64,000 nt of DNA from Cherax quadricarinatus. Its lineage: Eukaryota > Arthropoda > Malacostraca > Decapoda > Parastacidae. The position numbers were made by a program, and so were the translations under genes. The first letter of the stretch is position 1, and every line of letters begins with the position of its first letter. Below, in pieces: positions 45,410-57,127 of the stretch. The DNA lies in assembly GCF_038502225.1 (NCBI RefSeq), contig NC_091391.1, forward strand, positions 1,283,502-1,347,501, written 5' to 3'. The notes under the pieces are model-generated. The model saw only the letters and a list, made by a program, of their open reading frames with translations, made no database searches and was not told the DNA's origin.

Positions 45410-48400
45410 ATGCCACGTATTGTGACAGTGTTGCAGACTGGTGTGACAGTGTTGTGGAATGTTAGTGTTGCAGAGTGTTGTGACAGTGTTGCAGACTGGT
45501 GTGGCAGTGTTGCAGTGTTGCAGAGTGTTGTGACAGTGTTGCAGGCTGGTGTGGCAGTGTTGTGGAATGTTAGTGTTGCAGAGTGTTGTGACAGTGTTGC
45601 AGGCTGGTGTGGCAGTGTTGTGGAATGTTAGTGTTGCAGAGTGTTGTGGTAGTGTTGCAGGCTGGTGTGGCAGTGTTGTGGAATGTTAGTGTTGCAGAGT
45701 GTTGTGGTAGTGTTGCAGACTGGTGTGGCAGTGTTGTGGAATGTTAGTGTTGCAGAGTGTTGTGACAGTGTTGCAGGCTGGTGTGGCAGTGTTGTGGAAT
45801 GTTAGTGTTGCAGAGTGTTGTGACAGTGTTGCAGGCTGGTGTGGCAGTGTTGTGGAATGTTAGTGTTGCAGAGTGTTGTGACAGTGTTGCAGGCTGGTGT
45901 GGCAGTGTTGTGGAATGTTAGTGTTGCAGAGTGTTGTGGTAGTGTTGTGGAATGTTAGTGTTGCAGAGTGTTGTGGTAGTGTTGTGGAATGTTAGTGTTG
46001 CAGACTGGTGTGGCAGTGTTGTGGAATGTTAGTGTTGCAGAGTGTTGTGGTAGTGTTGCAGGCTGGTGTGGCAGTGTTGTGGAATGTTAGTGTTGCAGAC
46101 TGGTGTGGCAGTGTTGTGGAATGTTAGTGTTGCAGAGTGTTGTGGTAGTGTTGCAGGCTGGTGTGGCAGTGTTGTGGAATGTTAGTGTTGCAGAGTGTTG
46201 TGGTAGTGTTGCAGACTGGTGTGGCAGTGTTGTGGAATGTTAGTGTTGCAGAGTGTTGTGACAGTGTTGCAGACTGGTGTGGCAGTGTTGTGGAATGTTA
46301 GTGTTGCAGAGTGTTGTGACAGTGTTGCAGGCTGGTGTGGCAGTGTTGTGGAATGTTAGTGTTGCAGAGTGTTGTGACAGTGTTGCAGGCTGGTGTGGCA
46401 GTGTTGTGGAATGTTAGTGTTGCAGAGTGTTGTGACAGTGTTGCAGACTGGTGTGGCAGTGTTGTGGAATGTTAGTGTTGCAGAGTGTTGTGACAGTGTT
46501 GCAGGCTGGTGTGGCAGTGTTGTGGAATGTTAGTGTTGCAGAGTGTTGTGACAGTGTTGCAGGCTGGTGTGGCAGTGTTGTGGAATGTTAGTGTTGCAGA
46601 GTGTTGTGACAGTGTTGCAGGCTGGTGTGGCAGTGTTGTGGAATGTTAGTGTTGCAGAGTGTTGTCACAGTGTTGCAGGCTGGTGTGGCAGTGTTGTGGA
46701 ATGTTAGTGTTGCAGAGTGTTGTGACAGTGTTGCAGGCTGGTGTGGCAGTGTTGTGGAATGTTAGTGTTGCAGAGTGTTGTGGTAGTGTTGCAGACTGGT
46801 GTGGCAGTGTTGTGGAATGTTAGTGTTGCAGAGTGTTGTGGTAGTGTTGCAGACTGGTGTGGCAGTGTTGTGGAATGTTAGTGTTGCAGAGTGTTGTGGT
46901 AGTGTTGCAGGCTGGTGTGGCAGTGTTGCAGTGTTGCAGAGTGTTGTGGTAGTGTTGCAGACTGGTGTGGCAGTGTTGTGGAATGTTAGTGTTGCAGAGT
47001 GTTGTGGTAGTGTTGCAGACTGGTGTGGCAGTGTTGTGGAATGTTAGTGTTGCAGAGTGTTGTGGTAGTGTTGCAGACTGGTGTGGCAGTGTTGTGGAAT
47101 GTTAGTGTTGCAGAGTGTTGTGGTAGTGTTGCAGACTGGTGTGGCAGTGTTGTGGAATGTTAGTGTTGCAGAGTGTTGTGGTAGTGTTGCAGGCTGGTGT
47201 GGCAGTGTTGTGGAATGTTAGTGTTGCAGAGTGTTGTGGTAGTGTTGCAGACTGGTGTGGCAGTGTTGTGGAATGTTAGTGTTGCAGAGTGTTGTGGTAG
47301 TGTTGCAGACTGGTGTGGCAGTGTTGTGGAATGTTAGTGTTGCAGAGTGTTGTGGTAGTGTTGCAGGCTGGTGTGGCAGTGTTGTGGAATGTTAGTGTTG
47401 CAGAGTGTTGTGGTAGTGTTGCAGGCTGGTGTGGCAGTGTTGTGGAATGTTAGTGTTGCAGAGTGTTGTGGTAGTGTTGCAGGCTGGTGTGGCAGTGTTG
47501 TGGAATGTTAGTGTTGCAGAGTGTTGTGACAGTGTTGCAGGCTGGTGTGGCAGTGTTGTGGAATGTTAGTGTTGCAGAGTGTTGTGGTAGTGTTGCAGGC
47601 TGGTGTGGCAGTGTTGTGGAATGTTAGTGTTGCAGAGTGTTGTGACAGTGTTGCAGACTGGTGTGGCAGTGTTGTGGAATGTTAGTGTTGCAGAGTGTTG
47701 TGACAGTGTTGCAGACTGGTGTGGCAGTGTTGCAGTGTTGTGGTAGTGTTGCAGACTGTTGTGGTACTGTTGCAGTGTTGTGGCAGTGTTGCAGACTGGT
47801 GTGGCAGTGTTGCAGTGTTGTGATAGTGTTGCAGACTGTTGTGGTACTGTTGCAGTGTTGTGGCAGTGTTGCAGACTGGTGTGGCAGTGTTGCAGTGTTG
47901 TGGTAGTGTTGCAGACTGTTGTGGTACTGTTGCAGTGTTGTGGCAGTGTTGCAGACTGGTGTGGCAGTGTTGCAGTGTTGTGGTAGTGTTGCAGACTGTT
48001 GTGGTACTGGTGCAGTGTTGTGGCAGTGTTGCAGACTGGTGTGGCAGTGTTGCAGTGTTGTGGTAGTGTTGCAGACTGTTGTGGTACTGTTGCAGTGTTG
48101 CAGAGTGTTGTGGCAGTGTTGCAGACTGGTGTGGCAGTGTTGCAGTGTTATGGTTGTGTTGCAGTGTTGTGGTTGTGTTGCAGAGTGTTGTGGTTGTGTT
48201 GCAGAGTGTTGTGGTTGTGTTGCAGAGTGTTGTGGTTGTGTTGCAGAGTGTTGTGGTTGTGTTGCAGAGTGTTGTGGTTGTGTTGCAGAGTGTTGTGGTT
48301 GTGTTGCAGAGTGTTGTGGTTGTGTTGCAGTGTTGTGGCAGTGTTGCAGAGTGTTGTGGCAGTGTTGCAGAGTGTTGTGGCAGTGTTGCAGTGTTGTGGC

Positions 48401-48690
48401 AGTGTTGCAGAGTGTTGTGGCAGTGTTGCAGTGTTGTGGCAGTGTTGCAGAGTGTTGTGGTACTGTTGCAGTGTTGCAGAGTGTTGTGGCAGTGTTGCAG
48501 ACTGGTGTGGCAGTGTTGCAGTGTTGTGGTAGTGTTGCAGACTGTTGTGGTACTGTTGCAGAGTGTTGTGGCAGTGTTGCAGACTGTTGTGGTACTGTTG
48601 CAGTGTTGCAGAGTGTTGTGGCAGTGTTGCAGTGTTGTGGCAGTGTTGCAGAGTGTTGTGGCAGTGTTGCAGAATGTTGCAGACTGGTGG
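45410..48690. repeat. GTTG-rich satellite with 58-bp, 80-bp and 21-bp periods
   Basis: The 45410-47700 part has a 58-bp unit (GTTGTGGAATGTTAGTGTTG, CAGAGTGTTGTGACAG, CAGGCTGGTGTGGCAGT). From 47720 to about 48130 the period is 80 bp. At 48180-48320 a 21-bp unit (GTTGTGGTTGTGTTGCAGAG) runs eight times. All derive from shorter GTTGTGGCAGTGTTGCAGA-like blocks. Cys/Val-rich open readings are incidental. Confidence 0.9.
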
Positions 48691-48754
48691 GCGTCACTCA
48701 CGGGGATTTCCTAATGGAGTTCCCACTCTGTTTTTAATATCATGTTTAGCAGAT

Positions 48755-50400
48755 GTAACATGACAGACATGACACAGGCGAGACATGACACAGACGTGAC
48801 ACAGGCGAGACATAACACAGACGTGACACAGGCGAGACATGACACAGACGTGACACAGGTGACACATGACACAGGCGAGACATAACACAGACGTGACACA
48901 GGCGAGACATGACACAGACATGACACAGACGTGACACAGGCGAGACATAACACAGACGTGACACAGGCGAGACATGACACAGGCCAGACATAACACAGAC
49001 GTGACACAGGCGAGACATGACACAGACATGACACAGACGTGACACAGGCGAGACATGACACAGACATGACACAGACGTGACACAGGCGAGACATAACACA
49101 GACGTGACACAGGCGAGACATGACACAGGCCAGACATAACACAGACGTGACACAGGCGAGACATGACACAGACATGACACAGACGTGACACAGGCGAGAC
49201 ATGACACAGGCGAGACATAACACAGACGTGACACAGGCGAGACATGACACAGACATGACACAGACGTGACACAGGCGAGACATGACACAGGCGAGACATA
49301 ACACAGACGTGACACAGGCGAGACATGACACAGACATGACACAGACGTGACACAGGCGAGACATGACACAGGCGAGACATAACAGACGTGACACAGGCGA
49401 GACATGACACAGACATGACACAGACGTGACACAGACATGACACAGACGTGACACAGGCGAGACATGACACAGGCGAGACATAACACAGACGTGACACAGG
49501 CGAGACATGACACAGACATAACACAGACGTGACACAGGCGAGACATGACACAGACATGACACAGACGTGACACAGGCGAGACATGACACAGGCGAGACAT
49601 AACACAGACGTGACACAGGCGAGACATGGCACAGACATGACACAGGCGTGACACAGACGAGACATGACACAGACATGACATAGGCGAGACATGACACAGG
49701 CGAGACATGACACAGACTTGATACAGGCGAGACATGACACAGACGAGACATGCCACAGACATGACACAGACGAGACATGCCACAGACATGACACAGACGA
49801 GACATGACAGACTTAACACAGGCGAGACATGACACAGACATGGCACAGTCGAGACATGACACAGACATGACACAGGCGAGACATGACACAGACATGACAC
49901 AGGCGAGACATGGCACAGGCGAGACATGACACAGGCAAGACATGACACACACAAGACATGACACAGGCAAGGCATGTCACAGGCGAGACATGACACAGGC
50001 GACACCTGACACAGGCGAGAAATGACACAGGCAAGACATGACACATGCAAAACATGACAGTCATGACATGACACAGGAAAGACATTGACACAGGCATGAC
50101 ATGACAGCCATGACATAACTACGACATGACAGTCATGACATGACACAGGAAAGACATTGACACAGGCATGACATGACAGCCATGACATAACTACGACATG
50201 ACAGTCATGACATGACACAGCCATGACATGACACAACTATGACATGACACAACTATGACATGACACAACTGTGACATGACAGTCATGACATGACACAACT
50301 ATGACATGACACAACTGTGACATGACAGTCATGACATGACACAACTATGACATGACACAACTGTGACATGACAGTCATGACATGACACAACTATAACATG
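48755..50400. repeat. Degenerate GACACAGGCGAGACATGA satellite
   Basis: Short blocks (GACACAGGCGAGACATGA, CACAGACATGA, CACAGACGTGA) combine into irregular higher-order units of about 50-75 bp. From 50040 the array changes to ACAGTCATGACATGACACAA-type units. The C+M+S+L-rich open frames on the minus strand are incidental. Confidence 0.88.
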
Positions 50401-50423
50401 ACACACAAAGCTGAATTTCTTAA

Positions 50424-50424
<1 letters not shown>

Positions 50425-50464
<40 letters not shown>
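50425..50464. repeat. (TAA)n microsatellite
   Basis: About 13 TAA units directly follow the satellite. Confidence 0.95.
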
Positions 50465-50465
<1 letters not shown>

Positions 50466-50500
50466 CTGAGAGGCAGTATGTCAGTGTCCTAGAAGTGGTG

Positions 50501-50547
50501 CACATGTCATGTACACATGTCATGTGCACATGTCATGTGTACATGTC
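50501..50547. repeat. Palindromic ACATGTCATGT repeats
   Basis: Three self-complementary ACATGTCATGT-like units. The segment could form a cruciform. Confidence 0.75.
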
Positions 50548-50603
50548 AGAGATTACTCACACGCACACAGATTACTGAGTGGGAGACGTACTCCATGGCT
50601 TGA

Positions 50604-50605
<2 letters not shown>

Positions 50606-50676
<71 letters not shown>
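50606..50676. repeat. (TG)n microsatellite
   Basis: About 35 uninterrupted TG units. Confidence 0.97.
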
Positions 50677-50677
<1 letters not shown>

Positions 50678-50760
50678 TGTACGTACTCACAATGAACATC
50701 ATATCTACACTACTCCTCTTCCGGCATTAATTTCTCCCCTAAGTACACATGGAGGACTTA

Positions 50761-50861
50761 ATAAGTCTCAGGGAACCACGACTCTGCAGCACCCTCCCTT
50801 CCAGAATTATGCTTAACAAGACTTCCTGATTAGGTGGGCTGTGGTGCGTGCATTAAACTGT
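50761..50861 (+). pseudogene. Decayed CR1/Jockey-type LINE 3' scrap
   Basis: TAAGTCTCAGGGAACCACGA with CTGCAGCACCCTCCC parallels TAAGTGTCAGGGGCCCGAGA with CTGCCTCCC of the LINE. After a gap, TTCCTGATTAGGTGGGCTGT parallels TTCCTGATCAGCCGGGCTGT. The 11-bp satellite starts immediately after it. Confidence 0.65.
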
Positions 50862-50867
50862 GAACAC

Positions 50868-53800
50868 TAACTGTACAAGAACGGTACAGGAACAGTACAA
50901 GAACAGTACAAGAACAGTACAAGAACAGTACAAGAACAGTACAAGAACAGTACAAGAACAGTACAGGAACAGTACAAGAACAGTACAAGAACAGTACAAG
51001 AACAGTACAAGAACAGTACAAGAACAGTACAAGAACAGTACAAGAACAGTACAGGAACAGTACAAGAACAGTACAAGAACAGTACAGGAACAGTACAAGA
51101 ACAGTACAGGAACAGTACAAGAACAGTACAAGAACAGTACAAGAACAGCACACGAACAGTACAGGAACAGTACAGGAACAGTACAAGAACAGTACAAGAA
51201 CAGTACAAGAACAGTACAGGAACAGTACAAGAACAGTACAAGAACAGTACAAGAACAGTACAAGAACAGTACAGGAACAGTGCAGGAACAGTACAAGAAC
51301 AGTACAGGAACAGTACAGGAACAGTACAAGAACAGTACAAGAACAGTACAAGAACAGTACAAGAACAGCACACGAACAGTACAAGAACAGTACAGGAACA
51401 GTACAGGAACAGTACAAGAACAGTACAAGAACAGTACAAGAACAGTACAAGAACAGCACACGAACAGTACAAGAACAGTACAGGAACAGTACAAGAACAG
51501 TACAAGAACAGTACAAGAACAGCACACGAACAGTACAAGAACAGTACAGGAACAGTACAGGAACAGTACAAGAACAGTACAAGAACAGTACAAGAACAGC
51601 ACACGAACAGTACAAGAACAGTACAAGAACAGTACAAGAACAGTACAGGAACAGTACAAGAACAGTACAGGAACAGTACAAGAACAGTACAGGAACAGTA
51701 CAAGAACAGTACAGGAACAGTACAGGAACAGTACAAGAACAGTACAAGAACAGTACAAGAACAGTACAAGAACAGCACACGAACAGTACAAGAACAGTAC
51801 AAGAACAGTACAAGAACAGTACAGGAACAGTACAAGAACAGTACAGGAACAGTACAAGAACAGTACAGGAACAGTACAAGAACAGTACAGGAACAGTACA
51901 GGAACAGTACAAGAACAGTACAAGAACAGTACAAGAACAGTACAAGAACAGCACACGAACAGTACAAGAACAGTACAAGAACAGTACAAGAACAGCACAC
52001 GAACAGTACAAGAACAGTACAAGAACAGTACAGGAACAGTACAGGAACAGTACAAGAACAGTACAAGAACAGTACAAGAACAGTACAGGAACAGTACAAG
52101 AACAGTACAGGAACAGTACAAGAACAGTACAGGAACAGTACAAGAACAGTACAAGAACAGTACAAGAACAGTACAGGAACAGTACAAGAACAGTACAGGA
52201 ACAGTACAAGAACAGTACAGGAACAGTACAAGAACAGTACAAGAACAGTACAGGAACAGTACAAGAACAGTACAAGAACAGTACAGGAACAGTACAAGAA
52301 CAGTACAGGAACAGTACAAGAACAGTACAGGAACAGTACAAGAACAGTACAAGAACAGTACAAGAACAGTACAGGAACAGTACAAGAACAGTACAAGAAC
52401 AGTACAGGAACAGTACAAGAACAGTACAGGAACAGTACAAGAACAGTACAAGAACAGTACAAGAACAGTACAGGAACAGTACAAGAACAGTACAGGAACA
52501 GTACAAGAACAGTACAGGAACAGTACAAGAACAGTACAAGAACAGTACAGGAACAGTACAAGAACAGTACAAGAACAGTACAGGAACAGTACAAGAACAG
52601 TACAGGAACAGTACAAGAACAGTACAAGAACAGTACAGGAACAGTACAAGAACAGTACAAGAACAGTACAGGAACAGTACAGGAACAGTACAGGAACAGT
52701 ACAAGAACAGTACAAGAACAGTACAGGAACAGTACAAGAACAGTACAGGAACAGTACAAGAACAGTACAAGAACAGTACAAGAACAGCACACGAACAGTA
52801 CAAGAACAGTACAAGAACAGTACAAGAACAGTACAAGAACAGCACACGAACAGTACAAGAACAGTACAAGAACAGTACAGGAACAGTACAAGAACAGTAC
52901 AGGAACAGTACAAGAACAGTACAGGAACAGTACAAGAACAGTACAAGAACAGTACAAGAACAGCACACGAACAGTGCAGGAACAGTACAAGAACAGTACA
53001 AGAACAGTACAGGAACAGTACAAGAACAGTACAGGAACAGTACAGGAACAGTACAAGAACAGTACAAGAACAGTACAGGAACAGTACAAGAACAGTACAG
53101 AAACAGTACAAGAACAGTACAAGAACAGTACAAGAACAGTACAGGAACAGTACAAGAGCAGTACAGGAACAGTACAAGAACAGTACAAGAACAGTACAAG
53201 AACAGTACAGGAACAGTACAAGAACAGTACAAGAACAGTACAAGAACAGTACAGGAACAGTACAAGAACAGTACAGGAACAGTACAAGAACAGTACAGGA
53301 ACAGTACAAGAACAGTACAGGAACAGTACAAGAACAGTACAGAAACAGTACAAGAACAGTACAAGAACAGTACAAGAACAGTACAGGAACAGTACAAGAG
53401 CAGTACAAGAACAGTACAAGAACAGTACAAGAACAGTACAGGAACAGTACAGGAACAGTACAGGAACAGTACAAGAACAGTACAGGAACAGTACAAGAAC
53501 AGTACAGGAACAGTACAGGAACAGTACAAGAACAGTACAAGAACAGTACAAGAACAGTACAAGAACAGTACAGGAACAGTACAGGAACAGGAACAGTACA
53601 GGAACAGTACAAGAACAGTACAAGAAGAGTACAAGAACAGTACAGGAACAGTACAGGAACAGTACAGGAACAGTACAGGAACAGTACAAGAACATTACAA
53701 GAACAGTACAAGAACAGTACAAGAACAGTACAGGAGCAGTACAAGAACAGTACAAGAACAGTACAGGAACAGTACAAGAACAGTACAGGAACAGTACAAG

Positions 53801-54114
53801 AACAGTACAAGAACAGTACAGGAACAGTACAAGAACAGTACAAGAACAGTACAAGAACAGTACAGGAACAGTACAAGAGCAGTACAAGAACAGGACAAGA
53901 ACAGTACAAGAACAGTACAGAAACAGTACAAGAACAGTGCAGGAACAGTACAAGAACAGCACAAGAACAGTACAAGAACAGTACAGGAACAGTACAGGAA
54001 CAGTACAGGAACAGTACAAGAACAGTACAGGAACAGTACAAGAACAGTACAGGAACAGTACAAGAACAGTACAGGAACAGTACAAGAACAGTACAAGAAC
54101 AGTACAGGAACAGT
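50868..54114. repeat. 11-bp satellite, ~295 copies
   Basis: The unit is ACAGTACAAGA with a common G variant (ACAGTACAGGA) and a rarer ACAGCACACGA. Eleven is not a multiple of three, and no register of the unit has a stop on either strand. The plus frame and all three minus frames therefore give open readings of roughly 900-1100 codons (TVQEQYKNSTR on plus, VLFLYCSCT on minus). None is a supported gene. Confidence 0.93.
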
Positions 54115-54500
54115 GACTATCTGGGTCACCAGATAGAACGTAAGGAACACGTAAAAGAGTTGGGAATAATTATAATCAGCTGACCGTTTTTTCAAAGACC
54201 ATAACAAGACAAAGATCACGACAGCCAGGAGGATGACGGGGTGGGTAATGCGAACCTTCAAAATAAGGGAAATAATGTCAGTAGTGACACTGCAAATCGG
54301 TAGTGCTCCTCATTTGGAATATTGCTCAGTGTTGAGGGCAGGAAAATTATCAGCGCTGGAACAAATACAGAGATCATTAAAATTAATGGGAACCCCTTAG
54401 ACTCTTAAATATGTACACAGTGAAACAGAGGAAAGAGAGATGCATGATGATATATACCTGGAAAGTACTCCAGGGCCTCATCCAAAACCTGCACTGCCAT
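54115..54500 (+). pseudogene. Decayed CR1/Jockey-type LINE RT C-terminal fragment
   Basis: Conceptual translation with stops and shifts gives GHQIERKEHVKELGIII, FFKDHNKTKITTARRMTGWV, MRTFKIRE and LEYCSVL. These align with GHKIERNTNVKDLGVIM, FKDHNIVSIASARKMTGWI, MRTFKTRE and LEYCCTL of the open LINE copy. REMHDDIYTWKVLQGL parallels RERYMIIYTWKILEGL. It separates the 11-bp and 41-bp satellites. Confidence 0.85.
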
Positions 54501-54507
54501 AATATAT

Positions 54508-56009
54508 TGATATCTTGAAGACTTCTACACTTGTTCCAGCAGTGTTTCTGATATCTTGAAGACTTCTACACTTGTTCCAGCAGTGTTTCTGATATCTTGA
54601 AGACTTGTACACTTGTTCCAGCAGTGTTTCTGATATCTTGAAGACTTGTACACTTGTTCCAGCAGTGTTTCTGATATCTTGAAGACTACTACACTTGTTC
54701 CAGCAGTGTTTCTGATATCTTGAAGACATGTACACTTGTTCCAGCAGTGTTTCTGATATCTTGAAGACTACTACACTTGTTCCAGCAGTGTTTCTGATAT
54801 CTTGAAGACTTGTACACTTGTTCCAGCAGTGTTTCTGATATCTTGAAGACTTGTACACTTGTTCCAGCAGTGTTTCTGATATCTTGAAGACTTCTACACT
54901 TGTTCCAGCAGTGTTTCTGATATCTTGAAGACTTGTACACTTGTTCCAGCAGTGTTTCTGATATCTTGAAGACTTGTACACTTGTTCCAGCAGTGTTTCT
55001 GATATCTTGAAGACTTCTACACTTGTTCCAGCAGTGTTTCTGATATCTTGAAGACTTCTACACTTGTTCCAGCAGTGTTTCTGATATCTTGAAGACTTGT
55101 ACACTTGTTCCAGCAGTGTTTCTGATATCTTGAAGACATGTACACTTGTTCCAGCAGTGTTTCTGATATCTTGAAGACTTGTACACTTGTTCCAGCAGTG
55201 TTTCTGATATCTTGAAGACATGTACACTTGTTCCAGCAGTGTTTCTGATATCTTGAAGACTTGTACACTTGTTCCAGCAGTGTTTCTGATATCTTGAAGA
55301 CATGTACACTTGTTCCAGCAGTGTTTCTGATATCTTGAAGACTTGTACACTTGTTCCAGCAGTGTTTCTGATATCTTGAAGACTTGTACACTTGTTCCAG
55401 CAGTGTTTCTGATATCTTGAAGACTTCTACACTTGTTCCAGCAGTGTTTCTGATATCTTGAAGACTTGTACACTTGTTCCAGCAGTGTTTCTGATATCTT
55501 GAAGACATGTACACTTGTTCCAGCAGTGTTTCTGATATCTTGAAGACTTGTACACTTGTTCCAGCAGTGTTTCTGATATCTTGAAGACTTCTACACTTGT
55601 TCCAGCAGTGTTTCTGATATCTTGAAGATATGTACACTTGTTCCAGCAGTGTTTCTGATATCTTGAAGACTTCTACACTTGTTCCAGCAGTGTTTCTGAT
55701 ATCTTGAAGACTTCTACACTTGTTCCAGCAGTGTTTCTGATATCTTGAAGATATGTACACTTGTTCCAGCAGTGTTTCTGATATCTTGAAGACTTGTACA
55801 CTTGTTCCAGCAGTGTTTCTGATATCTTGAAGACTACTACACTTGTTCCAGCAGTGTTTCTGATATCTTGAAGACTTGTACACTTGTTCCAGCAGTGTTT
55901 CTGATATCTTGAAGACTTCTACACTTGTTCCAGCAGTGTTTCTGATATCTTGAAGATATGTACACTTGTTCCAGCAGTGTTTCTGATATCTTGAAGACTT
56001 GTACACTTG
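54508..56009. repeat. 41-bp satellite, left block
   Basis: About 37 copies of GACTTGTACACTTGTTCCAG plus CAGTGTTTCTGATATCTTGAA. The main variation is at the TTGTACA/TTCTACA/TACTACA/ATGTACA position. Split by the insertion at 56010-57127. Confidence 0.95.
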
Positions 56010-56050
56010 ATAAATTAGACACATGTGCAACTCTTGGGAATCTTTATTGA

Positions 56051-56085
56051 GGAAACGTTTCGCCACACAGTGGCTTCATCAGTCC
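56051..56085 (-). ncRNA. Hammerhead ribozyme-like motif, copy A
   Basis: Minus strand: GGA, CTGATGA core, extra A, stem II GCCAC-TGT-GTGGC, GAA, palindromic ACGT (possible helix III), T, TCC. GGA and TCC can pair as helix I. The same 35 bases occur in copies B and C. Confidence 0.6.
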
Positions 56086-56422
56086 ATACATAGGAGAAAC
56101 TTGAAGAACAGGAGGAGAATGAGGTAATCAGTCCCTCAACCTTGAGTCGATGTGTTCAGTCCATCAATCTTGAGTAGAATGCGGCAGATGAGCGGAGAAG
56201 CAGCTTATAAACCGTATGGCAGGAGAGGTGTAGCAGTCATAGGTAGTGTCACATTTGTCCAATGTGGAAGTAGGTTGTGCCCAAGAATTAGGCAAGCGAA
56301 GAATTCCTAAGTATTAAGATCCCAAGAAGTTGCAGTGTCTGACAGGTTTGTAGATGAATGGTTCGGAGAACCGACATGTTGATAAATTAGACACATGTGC
56401 AACTCTTGGGAATCTTTATTGA

Positions 56423-56457
56423 GGAAACGTTTCGCCACACAGTGGCTTCATCAGTCC
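56423..56457 (-). ncRNA. Hammerhead ribozyme-like motif, copy B
   Basis: Identical to copy A and exactly 372 bp from it, which fixes the unit length. Confidence 0.6.
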
Positions 56458-57017
56458 ATACATAGGAGAAACTTGAAGAACAGGAGGAGAATGAGGTAAT
56501 CAGTCCCTCAACCTTGAGTCGATGTGTTCAGTCCATCAATCTTGAGTAGAATACGGCAGATGAGCGGAGAAGCAGCTTATAAACCGTATGGCAGGAGAGG
56601 TGTAGCAGTCATAGGTAGTGTCACATTTGTCCAATGTGGAAGTAGGTTGTGCCCAAGAATTAGGCAAGCGAAGAATTCCTAAGTATTAAGATCCCAAGAG
56701 TTGCACATGTGTCTAATTTATCAACATGTCGGTTCTCCGAACCATTCATCTACAAACCTGTCAGACACTGCAACTTCTTGGGATCTTAATACTTAGGAAT
56801 TCTTCGCTTGCCTAATTCTTGGGCACAACCTACTTCCACATTGGACAAATGTGACACTACCTATGACTGCTACACCTCTCCTGCCATACGGTTTATAAGC
56901 TGCTTCTCCGCTCATCTGCCGTATTCTACTCAAGATTGATGGACTGAACACATCGACTCAAGGTTGAGGGACTGATTACCTCATTCTCCTCCTGTTCTTC
57001 AAGTTTCTCCTATGTAT

Positions 57018-57052
57018 GGACTGATGAAGCCACTGTGTGGCGAAACGTTTCC
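57018..57052 (+). ncRNA. Hammerhead ribozyme-like motif, copy C
   Basis: The plus-strand copy in the inverted unit. Core CTGATGA lies at 57021-57027, stem II at 57029-57041, GAA at 57042-57044 and ACGT at 57045-57048. An AATAAA follows at 57055-57060. One A between CTGATGA and stem II is extra relative to the classical core. Confidence 0.6.
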
Positions 57053-57127
57053 TCAATAAAGATTCCCAAGAGTTGCACATGTGTCTAATTTATCAACATG
57101 TCGGTTCTCCGAACCATTCATCTACAA

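Larger units (their letters stand above)
56010..57127. mobile_element. Penelope/retrozyme-like element of direct and inverted 372-bp units
   Basis: Three copies of one sequence: a full 372-bp unit on the minus strand (56010-56381), a second minus-strand unit cut at about 56697, then a plus-strand copy (about 56692-57127) with one unit plus 55 bp of the next. The B/C join shows microhomology (CCCAAGAG). ACTTGTACACTTG is present on both sides (55997-56009 and 57128-57140), and the satellite resumes in exact phase after removing one copy, which is strong evidence for insertion with a 13-bp target duplication. There is no protein. Tandem units, inverted partial copies and hammerhead-like motifs fit Penelope-like LTRs or non-autonomous retrozymes. 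Confidence 0.75.

Noticed and set aside
50860..54183. 1107-codon plus-strand protein and minus-strand proteins of up to 1072 codons
   Set aside because: All come from the stop-free 11-bp unit. The plus reading ends in decayed LINE sequence.
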